Positions 34,403 through 40,232 of a DNA stretch of 64,000 nucleotides are shown here, piece by piece. The notes under the pieces were generated by a model. That model ran no database searches. It was not told the origin of the DNA and saw only the letters and a list, made by a program, of their open reading frames with translations. Every line of letters starts with the position of its first letter. Within the stretch, counting starts at the first letter, position 1. Source of the stretch: Cyanobacteria bacterium SIG29 (GTDB taxonomy: Bacteria > Cyanobacteriota > Vampirovibrionia > Gastranaerophilales > Gastranaerophilaceae); NCBI GenBank assembly GCA_015152515.1, contig SUTV01000004.1, positions 62,001-126,000 of the forward strand, written 5' to 3'. The position numbers and the translations under genes are program-made.

Positions 34403-34641
34403 AGTCTAATTATACTTTATTTCGTATTCGATTTCAAAATTAATTTTATATCAAAAATTACACTTGAAGAATGAGTTAATTCTTTTAGAATATCCAAATA
34501 AATATCGGTTTTGGGTTCTAGCGTAAATTCCGTAGAGTGGAGACGAATGAAATGAGCGAACTCGAAAAAGTGAGGGCAATAGTGAATGACAACGATAGTG
34601 AAAGGAACAACTTGCCCGAGAGAGAGGAATTTACAAGACAC
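34403..34641. repeat. Inter-cassette repeat block, copy A
   Basis: Two joined repeats. 34417-34512 (minus) encodes, in an open frame ending at 34417, a peptide-like string LEPKTDIYLDILKELTHSSS and onward to DIKLILKS. Versions with conservative changes recur at 36387-36485, 38374-38463, 38987-39082 and 39869-39975. 34513-34641 is a tag from GGGTTCTAGCG to the tRNA-end copy, nearly identical at 36486-36614 and partly at 39083-39197. A minus-strand open frame through the whole block exists but has no ribosome-binding site and is not called as a gene. Confidence 0.65.
34409..34437 (-). promoter_or_regulatory. Leaderless promoter of LprI-like gene 1
   Basis: On the minus strand TTGAAA (34432-34437), a 17-base spacer and TATAAT (34409-34414) lead to ATG 6 bases later. 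The same geometry precedes the leftward genes starting at 38359, 38972 and 39853. Confidence 0.75.
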
Positions 34642-34656
34642 CCATCACCCGCCCCA

Positions 34657-34919
34657 TTTAATAGACTCCTTTAGGGGGTCTTTTTTAGTATGTTCATGAA
34701 ATGTTACAAAAGGCTGTATTCATGTGTTCATCATGGTTTTGGACTAACGAAAAACACTATAAACAAAGGCATAGGGTTGAAAAGTTTTCAAAAAGATTTA
34801 TATTGAAAATATAAATCTTAATAAGTGTTTTAAGACTATTAATCAAATAAAAATCACCTAATTTTAGAATAATTTAGGGGTATTTGTAATGTATTTAACT
34901 AGGTAAAGGAGTGGAGAAA
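34657..34919 (+). repeat. Cassette 5' leader repeat, copy 2
   Basis: Near-identical to 30614-30876, with a small divergent patch around 34741-34775 (ACTAACGAAAAACACTATAAAC instead of the ACTGGTAAAAATTC version; each string here is quoted only to mark the patch). It contains the terminator hairpin, the palindrome and the same ribosome-binding site. Confidence 0.75.
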
Positions 34920-35990
34920 ATGACAAAAGACAATGGTTGTGCAGGGAGTTATAGTGTAAGTGGTTACACAAGAAGTGATGGAACAGAAGTATCTGGATAC
35001 ACCAGAACTTGTGGTGCTGCACATAATTCAAGTGGTAGTTCAGGTTCATCAACATCAACACCACAACTTGATGATGAAGAAAAAATGAAACGCAGAGCAG
35101 AATTGTTGTATCCAACGATGAAGGATAATAAACAAGAAAACTCTGAAATTAGTTCTAAAAATGCATTTATTTTACAAGAACTTGGTTTGAATAACGAAGA
35201 CTATGAACTTTCTGGAAATACTATTTCTAAGAAAAACCAAGTAAAAGAACAAAGAATTGATGGTATTAAATATCCACTTGGCTCAGGTATTGAAGAAGTT
35301 GAAATAATGCGAATGAATGCACAATCTGAATTTATTGAAAAATACAATATAGAAAACGAAAAATTCTTAAAATCTAATGCAAAACTAGAACAATTTGGAA
35401 TTGATAATAGTAAAAACTTCATTATCAATAATCTTGAAAATATACCTTTTTTAAAAGAAGCTGTTAAAAATTTGCAAATGTCAAAAACTGATTTATATTT
35501 AAATACTGATTATGCAAGACAGCATAAAATATTTAGTAACTACAAAGAAGCACCTAATGTTTTACAAGATTATTTTGAAAGTAAAATAATTGAGCAAGTT
35601 GGTGAAGATAAACTTAATATTATTAAAGGTATTTTAATAGATGAATATTCAGAATCATCTGAAAGTTTAAAACAAAATTTATTATCAGATGCCGAATTTT
35701 TAAATAAATTAAAAACTTATAATAAAGCATTGAAATATGGTTATTCAATTAATGATTCTCTTAATTTAAAAGGTTTTAATTGGCATAATGCAGTTGGCTT
35801 TGCGGATATAAGAGATATGCATATTAATATAAATGGAAATATAGAATTATATATTGCTGATGTTTATGATTTTAATGTAGGAGAAAAAAATAATTTGGTC
35901 AGAGTAGGTTATGATAGACAAGAAAAAGGAGAAATAACACCTTATTTTTATGCATATCGTGTTATAATTCCACAAGAAGAACTTAAGTGA
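34920..35990 (+). CDS. Polymorphic effector 2: shared N-terminus, colicin M-like C-terminal domain (tentative)
   Basis: 356 residues. The N-terminal 65 residues match effector 1 (MTKDNGCAGSYSVSGYTRSD, Ser/Gly/Thr tract, PQLDDEEKMKRRAELLYPTM). A unique central part contains ELGLNNEDYELSGNTISKKN and EVEIMRMNAQSEFIEKYNIE. The C-terminal part is homologous to effector 1: LQDYFESKI, SINDSLNLKGFNWHNAVGFA, ADIRDMHININGNIELYIAD, DxYDFN (DVYD at 314-317) and YRVIIPQEE. The histidine of effector 1 near the end is arginine here, so it is not strictly conserved. Followed 33 bases later by a small membrane protein. No export signal is visible, so the shared N-terminus may carry it. Confidence 0.7.
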   Translation: MTKDNGCAGSYSVSGYTRSDGTEVSGYTRTCGAAHNSSGSSGSSTSTPQLDDEEKMKRRAELLYPTMKDNKQENSEISSKNAFILQELGLNNEDYELSGNTISKKNQVKEQRIDGIKYPLGSGIEEVEIMRMNAQSEFIEKYNIENEKFLKSNAKLEQFGIDNSKNFIINNLENIPFLKEAVKNLQMSKTDLYLNTDYARQHKIFSNYKEAPNVLQDYFESKIIEQVGEDKLNIIKGILIDEYSESSESLKQNLLSDAEFLNKLKTYNKALKYGYSINDSLNLKGFNWHNAVGFADIRDMHININGNIELYIADVYDFNVGEKNNLVRVGYDRQEKGEITPYFYAYRVIIPQEELK

Positions 35991-36023
35991 TTTTTACACA
36001 ATTATAATCAAGGGATAAAATTA

Positions 36024-36371
36024 ATGGAAAAAATAAAAAATATAATTCCGAAAAGAACAATAATTCTCTTTTTTATTCTTGCAATTTGTTACATGCTTTT
36101 TGATGGTTTAATTTTTTTAATATATAAAAATCCTAATATATGCAAAGAACCTAATTTTTTTTCTTTGCTTATGTGGGAATTTCTTTATTTTATCCCAGCT
36201 ATTCTTGCTATAATAATAAATAAGATTGTTGAAAAGAAAAATTTTACAGAAGAAAAAATTGCAAAAAAAATAAAAATATTATTTTATGTTTTTTCTTTTA
36301 TATTGGTTATATATACATTTTTTATCGCTTTGGGAATCAGGATAATTATATTACTTTTTGGTGATGTATAG
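36024..36371 (+). CDS. Small membrane protein, candidate immunity to effector 2
   Basis: 115 residues with three hydrophobic spans: residues 12-33 (TIILFFILAICYMLFDGLIF), 47-66 (LLMWEFLYFIPAILAIIINK) and 87-110 (ILFYVFSFILVIYTFFIALG). It is just downstream of effector 2 on the same strand with AAGGGA before its ATG. It is not obviously similar in sequence to the membrane protein after effector 1 but has the same size class and position, as expected for allele-specific immunity. Confidence 0.6.
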   Translation: MEKIKNIIPKRTIILFFILAICYMLFDGLIFLIYKNPNICKEPNFFSLLMWEFLYFIPAILAIIINKIVEKKNFTEEKIAKKIKILFYVFSFILVIYTFFIALGIRIIILLFGDV

Positions 36372-36614
36372 TAAATATAAAATTTATTAGTTTTTGCTTG
36401 ATGCTTTCAAAATCATTTTTATATTGAAAATAATGTCTGAAGAATGAGTTAATTCTTTTATAATTTCTAAATAAATATTTGTTTCGGGTTCTAGCGTAAA
36501 TTCCGTAGAGTGGAGACGAATGAAATGAGCGAACTCGAAAAAGTGAGGGCAATAGTGAATGACAACGATAGTGAAAGGAACAACTTGCCCGAGAGAGAGG
36601 AATTTACAAGACAC
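36372..36614. repeat. Inter-cassette repeat block, copy B
   Basis: Same two-part structure as 34403-34641. The minus-strand peptide string here reads ETNIYLEIIKELTHSSDIIF. Relative to copy A it differs by D/E, L/I, V/I and L/M type changes plus synonymous ones. The TATAAT is not preserved at the expected distance from TTGAAA, and no LprI-like gene follows. The tag part is nearly identical to copy A. Confidence 0.65.
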
Positions 36615-36629
36615 CCATCACCCGCCCCA

Positions 36630-36896
36630 TTTAAATTTTAGACCTCTTTTGAGGTCTTTTTTTAGTATGTTCATGAAATGTTACAAAAGACTGTATTCAT
36701 GTGTTCATCATGGTTTTAGACTGGTAAAAATTCTTATAAATAAAGTGTTGGGGTTGAAAAGTTTTCAAAAAGATTTATATTGAAAATATAAATCTTAATA
36801 AGTGTTTTAAGGCTATTAATTAAATCAAAATTACCTAAGTTTATAAATATTTAGGGGTGTTTGTAATGTATTTAACTAGGAAAAGGAGTGGAGAAA
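36630..36896 (+). repeat. Cassette 5' leader repeat, copy 3
   Basis: As copies 1 and 2, but the terminator hairpin has compensated base changes (GACCTC/GAGGTC in place of GACTCC/GGGGTC), keeping the stem. This shows that the hairpin is under selection. Confidence 0.75.
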
Positions 36897-37589
36897 ATGA
36901 CAAAAGACAATGGTTGTATAGGCAGTTATTCAGTTAGTGGATATACTAGAGCAGATGGTACTGAAGTTTCTGGATACACCAGAACTTGTGGTGCTGCACA
37001 TAATTCAAGTAGTAGTTCGAGTTCTTCAAAATCCTCATCAAATCCACAACTTGATGATGAAGAAAAAATTAAACAAAGAGCTGAATTGTTGTATCCAACT
37101 ATGAAAGAAAAAGAAAATAATTATGTAGAAAAATCCGATTTTGAATATATTATGCCAACAGAAAGTGGATATATATCTAGTTATTACGGAAAAAGAAAAT
37201 CTCCTGGAGAAGGTGCAAGTACTTTTCATAGTGGAATAGATATTGCAGTTCCAGTTGGTACTCCTATTAAAGCAATAGCTGACGGAAAGGTTAGAGTTGC
37301 TAATGGAGGAATTAAGGGCTATGGAAATGCAGTATATATTAATCATGGAATGAAGAACGGAAAAAGGATTGAAAGTGAATATGGACATGTAAGTAAATTT
37401 TTAGTGAGGATAGGAGAAAATGTAAAACAAGGACAAATTATTGCTTTATCTGGAGGGGCAAAAGGTTCTCCAGGCTCAGGTGTTTCGCAAGGACCACATT
37501 TACATTTAACAATTAGAGAATATGAAAATAATCAATCAAAAGGAAACTCAATTGACCCAATTATATATATAAAAAATAGTAAGAATTAA
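36897..37589 (+). CDS. Polymorphic effector 3: shared N-terminus with M23 peptidase domain
   Basis: 230 residues. The common N-terminal region (to about residue 70) is joined to a complete M23 (LytM) endopeptidase. Zinc-site residues are in HSGIDIAVPVGTPIKAIADG (H-x3-D), the SEYGHVSKF segment and GPHLHLTIRE (HxH). The domain cuts peptide cross-links in peptidoglycan. Residues 9-27 of the shared part use many different synonymous codons from effectors 1 and 2 while the flanks are identical, a sign of mosaic recombination. It is convergent, 5 bp apart, with an exported protein likely to be its immunity partner. Confidence 0.8.
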   Translation: MTKDNGCIGSYSVSGYTRADGTEVSGYTRTCGAAHNSSSSSSSSKSSSNPQLDDEEKIKQRAELLYPTMKEKENNYVEKSDFEYIMPTESGYISSYYGKRKSPGEGASTFHSGIDIAVPVGTPIKAIADGKVRVANGGIKGYGNAVYINHGMKNGKRIESEYGHVSKFLVRIGENVKQGQIIALSGGAKGSPGSGVSQGPHLHLTIREYENNQSKGNSIDPIIYIKNSKN

Positions 37590-37594
37590 AACAA

Positions 37595-38359
37595 TTACAT
37601 TTTATCTATTAAATTATCAATTTCTTTAATTTTAATTGCAGTATATTTACTTAATTTGTCGCATTTTTTATAATCTATATTGTTTTCATTGAAATATGGT
37701 TGCAAAAAGTCATACAAAGTTCCAGCAAAATCAGTTGCTGGGATTTTGTTTTCTATATCATTGAAATTTCTAGTAACATCTATTAATTTCGATGCAAAAA
37801 TTGTTTCAAGAGCTTCTATACCCCTTTGATAATCTTGCATTGAAAATACATATTCATCAAAATTTTCTTGTCTGTTTTTATCTTTGCGATATTTTTTATA
37901 TGTTTCTTTTGCATTTGTAAATTCTATATCAATAAGTTTTTTGGTTTTGGGATATTCTTCTTCAATAGTTTTTTCTATCTGTGATTTATACATTTCTTGT
38001 TCTGTATCAATATAACAGCCTAATCCATATATTCCGTTATTTATAGTGTCTTGTTCATCACAACCTTTTCGTGGTTTAGAACCACTTGCAACAAAATAAA
38101 TTTTCATCCATAAATAAGAATCACCGCAACTATAATCATTAATTGTTTTTCCAGATGAAGTTATTATTACTTTCCCCTTATAAGTAACATCACCATTAGA
38201 ATTTATCTTTAGATGCCTTTTTCGTTTGGAATTATCGTGCAAATATTCATCTAGTGTAATGGTTTCTGATTTTTTATAACCCAAAATATTTTCTTCCTCT
38301 GCAATAGAAAAAATAGGAGTGATTAATATTAAAAATAGTATTATGATTAACTTTTTCAT
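37595..38359 (-). CDS. Exported hypothetical protein, candidate immunity to the M23 effector
   Basis: 254 residues. Signal peptide MKKLIIILFLILITPIFSIA is nearly identical to that of the LprI-like protein at 34402. The N-terminal half has strands around LKINSNGDVTYKGKVIITSS and three cysteines (YSCGD, KGCDEQD, GLGCYI). The C-terminal half is helical (IEKTIEEEYPKTKKLIDIEF, IEALETIFASKL, CDKLSKYTAIKIKEIDNL). It lies tail-to-tail with the M23 effector. The same TTGAAA-N17-TATAAT promoter drives it. No family is recognised; the immunity role is inferred from position and export. Confidence 0.6.
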   Translation of the reverse strand: MKKLIIILFLILITPIFSIAEEENILGYKKSETITLDEYLHDNSKRKRHLKINSNGDVTYKGKVIITSSGKTINDYSCGDSYLWMKIYFVASGSKPRKGCDEQDTINNGIYGLGCYIDTEQEMYKSQIEKTIEEEYPKTKKLIDIEFTNAKETYKKYRKDKNRQENFDEYVFSMQDYQRGIEALETIFASKLIDVTRNFNDIENKIPATDFAGTLYDFLQPYFNENNIDYKKCDKLSKYTAIKIKEIDNLIDKM

Positions 38360-38365
38360 ACGAAA

Positions 38366-38394
38366 ATTATACTTTATTTCATATCTGATTTCAA
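38366..38394 (-). promoter_or_regulatory. Leaderless promoter of the exported protein next to effector 3
   Basis: TTGAAA (38389-38394), 17-base spacer, TATAAT (38366-38371), ATG at 38359; same architecture as at 34409-34437. Confidence 0.75.
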
Positions 38395-38463
38395 AATTAA
38401 TTTTATATCAAAAATTACAGTTGAAGAATGAACTAATTCTTTTGTAATTTCTAAATAAATATA
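38374..38463 (-). repeat. Inter-cassette peptide-like repeat, copy C
   Basis: Minus-strand frame reads IYLEITKELVHSSTVIFDIK and ends LILKSDMK-stop. The GGGTTCTAGCG tag that normally follows is absent; a short unrelated frame begins instead at 38463. Confidence 0.6.
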
Positions 38464-38555
38464 TGGCAGACAATATACCTCTTCAAAAAGAAAACTATAA
38501 TGGTTGGATAAATAGATTAAATCATCTGAAAACTTTTGCTGAAAAGTTAGAATAA
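38463..38555 (+). CDS. Short 30-codon frame, probable gene fragment
   Basis: ATG to TAA encodes MADNIPLQKENYNGWINRLN followed by HLKTFAEKLE, a plausible amphipathic helix pair. There is no Shine-Dalgarno sequence, and it sits exactly where the repeat tag is interrupted, 3 bp from the end of the convergent LprI-like gene. It is more likely the end of a displaced gene than a functional peptide. Confidence 0.25.
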   Translation: MADNIPLQKENYNGWINRLNHLKTFAEKLE

Positions 38556-38558
38556 AAA

Positions 38559-38972
38559 TTATTTATTATTAATTGAATGATACAAGATTAATAGTTCTTC
38601 TAAACGATATTTTTTATTTTGGCATTGTATACTAGAAATAATAAGTTCTTTTTCCAATGAGTTATCTTTTTCATAAAGATTTTTCAATAAAAAATTATCA
38701 TCTTGGATAAATTTATCCCATTTGTTTTGTGATTGCACTAGTAAAGAACATTGTTTTCTATCAATATTCTTTACTAGTTTTCTTATAATTCCATCTATTT
38801 CTTTATCGTACTTTTCTATCGCTTTGTAATTACACTGAGACATTAAATAATCATTCAAATAATTAGTATTAAGACATTGCTTTCTTTCACTTTCAATTGT
38901 TTCTATAATACTAGCATTTGAATAATGATTAGAAGTTACTAAGATAAAAAATATAATAACAAGTTTCTTCAT
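38559..38972 (-). CDS. LprI/DUF1311-like exported protein 2
   Basis: 137 residues. Signal peptide MKKLVIIFFILVTSNHYSNA. The mature part has CLNTNYLNDYLMSQCNYKAI (paired cysteines 14 apart), EIDGIIRKLVKN and VQSQNKWDKFIQDD, the same layout as the proteins at 34402 and 39853, plus an extra cysteine pair (KQCSLLV, IQCQNKK). Likely periplasmic and protective against wall-degrading effectors. No intact effector stands next to it, so it may be an orphan immunity gene. Confidence 0.7.
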   Translation of the reverse strand: MKKLVIIFFILVTSNHYSNASIIETIESERKQCLNTNYLNDYLMSQCNYKAIEKYDKEIDGIIRKLVKNIDRKQCSLLVQSQNKWDKFIQDDNFLLKNLYEKDNSLEKELIISSIQCQNKKYRLEELLILYHSINNK

Positions 38973-38978
38973 ATTCTA

Positions 38979-39007
38979 ATTATACTTTATTTCATATCTG
39001 ATTTCAA
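38979..39007 (-). promoter_or_regulatory. Leaderless promoter of LprI-like gene 2
   Basis: TTGAAA (39002-39007), 17-base spacer, TATAAT (38979-38984), 6 bases to the ATG at 38972. Confidence 0.75.
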
Positions 39008-39197
39008 AATTGATTTTATATCAAAAATTACAGTTGAAGAATGAACTAATTCTTTTGTAATTTCTAAATAAATATTGGTTTTGGGTTCTAGCGTAAATTC
39101 CGTAGAGTGGAGACGAATGAAATGAGCAAACTCGAAAAAGTGAGGGCAAATTGAACGGCAGGCTTTAGCCGAAGTGAAATACTTGCCCGAGAGAGAG
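38987..39197. repeat. Inter-cassette repeat block, copy D (truncated)
   Basis: The peptide-like part (LEPKTNIYLEITKELVHSST on the minus strand) and most of the tag are present. The tag is altered after GTGAGGGCAA, where a GAACGGCAGGCTTTAGCCGA insertion replaces the usual segment. It then fuses directly to an effector remnant, so the tRNA-end copy and the whole 5' leader have been deleted. Confidence 0.65.
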
Positions 39198-39209
39198 GAA
39201 ATTTCAAGA

Positions 39210-39356
39210 CCCAGAACTTGTGGTGCAGCACATAGTTCAAGTAGCAGTTCAAATTCTTCAACATCAACACCAAATCGCCAACTTGATGATGAAGAAAAAA
39301 TGAAACGCAGAGCAGAATTGTTGTATCCAACAATGAAAGATAAAAAAATATGTTGA
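39210..39356 (+). pseudogene. Truncated effector N-terminal remnant
   Basis: Encodes RTCGAAHSSSSSSNSSTSTP, then QLDDEEKMKRRAELLYPTMK and a stop soon after. This is the second half of the shared effector N-terminal region without its start, leader or any C-terminal domain. Together with repeat copy D it marks a collapsed fourth cassette. Confidence 0.8.
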
Positions 39357-39379
39357 TGATTATTATGAAAAAAAATAAT

Positions 39380-39853
39380 TTAGTAATTTTCTTCTATGTC
39401 TTGAATTTCATATAACCATTTTAGAAATTCAGCACGCTGTTTTTTTAATTCAGAAGAATCACTTGCTGCTAACTGCAAGTACATTGTTCCTCCTTTATTT
39501 TTCACAAATAAAGTAATCAATTTGTTGTCTAGCTTATTTTGTTTAGACCAAAAGTCTTGACTTGTTTTCAGTGCTTGTGATTCTTCTGTATTTGAAATAT
39601 CGTTTAATAGATTAATGTATTTTGAAATTTCGTTATTCCATTCTTTTGAAGATTGTTGAACACATGCAATAGTCTCTGCCGTAGAAGATGCTTGTTCCAA
39701 ACAAATTGCTTCATTTTTATCTATAACGTTATTTGTTCGATTTTGATTATTCGTTTTAGATTTAAAAAGAATATCTTTTGTGAAAAAACCAAAAAGAAAA
39801 GAAAAAATCAAAGATGTAATTATAAAAAGAATAGCAATAATATTTTTTTTCAT
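39380..39853 (-). CDS. LprI/DUF1311-like membrane-anchored protein 3
   Basis: 157 residues. The N-terminus (KKNIIAILFIITSLIFSFLF) looks like an uncleaved anchor followed by a polar linker (KSKTNNQNRTNN). The DUF1311-like part is CLEQASSTAETIACVQQSSK, EWNNEISKYINLLND and KTSQDFWSKQNKL. The C-terminal GGTMYLQLAASDSSELKKQR matches HGGTIYYDIASVEFQQLVKN of the protein at 34402, so the two are the closest pair of the three. Promoter as for the others, 7 bases before the ATG. Confidence 0.7.
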   Translation of the reverse strand: MKKNIIAILFIITSLIFSFLFGFFTKDILFKSKTNNQNRTNNVIDKNEAICLEQASSTAETIACVQQSSKEWNNEISKYINLLNDISNTEESQALKTSQDFWSKQNKLDNKLITLFVKNKGGTMYLQLAASDSSELKKQRAEFLKWLYEIQDIEENY

Positions 39854-39860
39854 AGTCTAA

Positions 39861-39889
39861 TTATACTCTATTTTAGAACTAATTTCAAA
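39861..39889 (-). promoter_or_regulatory. Leaderless promoter of LprI-like gene 3
   Basis: TTGAAA (39884-39889), 17-base spacer, TATAAT (39861-39866), then ATG at 39853. Confidence 0.75.
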
Positions 39890-39975
39890 ATAGTTTTTAT
39901 ACTTAACATCACATCAAAAGAATAAGTTAAAGATTTTAAAATATCCCAAAAAATATCGTTTTCAAGTTCTAACTT
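39869..39975 (-). repeat. Inter-cassette peptide-like repeat, copy E (divergent)
   Basis: The minus-strand frame reads AKLELENDIFWDILKSLTYS then FDVMLSIKTILK. It is the most diverged copy but keeps the pattern hydrophobic-hydrophobic-x-I-L-K-x-L-T/V-x-S. It joins the last, one-mismatch tRNA-end copy at 39980. Confidence 0.55.
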
Positions 39976-39995
39976 TGCCCCATCATCCGCCCCAT

Positions 39996-40031
39996 AAAAA
40001 AGATAATGACTTTGGTTATTGTCTTTTTTAT
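39996..40031 (+). terminator. Terminator-like hairpin at the right island end
   Basis: AAAAAGATAATGAC and GTTATTGTCTTTTT pair imperfectly around a TTTG loop and end in T-rich sequence. It mirrors the terminator that follows the intact tRNA-His. Confidence 0.65.
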
Positions 40032-40110
40032 TGTCATTACGAGCGAAGAGAAGTAATCCAGTTCTTATATTCTAGATTGCCACGAAAACTATGTTTTCTC
40101 GCAATGACTG
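40032..40110. repeat. GTCATTACGAG...CTCGCAATGAC palindromic element
   Basis: Terminal inverted repeats GTCATTACGAG (40033-40043) and CTCGCAATGAC (40098-40108) flank an AGTAATCCAG / AGATTGCCACG core. It belongs to the widely scattered MITE-like GTCATTGCGAG palindromes seen in many genomes. It marks the join between the two islands. The remainder up to 40176 has no gene. Confidence 0.7.
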
Positions 40111-40176
40111 AAACCTAGCTTAGAATGTTGACTAAAGCCTAACCCACATTCTATCTAATTAATTTTCCTCAGGAAA

Positions 40177-40229
40177 AGAAATACACATTTATGATATAAT
40201 TAATCCATAAATAAGAAGAACAAGGACTA
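40177..40229 (+). promoter_or_regulatory. Array promoter P1 (repeat copy 1)
   Basis: The block GAAATACACATTTATGATAT through AATTAATCCATAAATAAG recurs almost identically before the fourth and eighth genes of the array. It contains an extended -10 (TGATATAAT, TATAAT at 40195-40200) and ends in AAGGACTAATG, the ribosome-binding site used by every gene of the array. Confidence 0.65.
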
Positions 40230-40232
40230 ATG

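Larger units (their letters stand above)
30397..39994 (+). mobile_element. tRNA-His-anchored island of effector/immunity cassettes
   Basis: The 15-mer CCATCACCCGCCCCA, the 3' end of tRNA-His with CCA, occurs at 30397-30411, 30599-30613, 34642-34656 and 36615-36629, and once with a single mismatch at 39980-39994. The second to fourth copies are each followed by a terminator hairpin and the same effector leader. The first and last are followed by ATAAAAAAG. This is the pattern left by serial insertion at a tRNA 3' end, as by tyrosine-recombinase elements. No integrase gene is present, so insertion may depend on an enzyme supplied elsewhere, or the copies may result from tandem duplication. Confidence 0.7.

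Noticed and set aside
34417..34641. 74-75 codon minus-strand frame present twice (also 36387-36614) as a conserved gene
   Set aside because: Only the last third shows coding-type conservation; the rest is antisense to a nearly identical DNA tag and there is no ribosome-binding site. I describe it as a repeat with a coding-like tail instead.
30397..39994. Prophage
   Set aside because: No integrase, terminase, capsid, tail or replication genes are present; the content is effector and exported or membrane proteins only.
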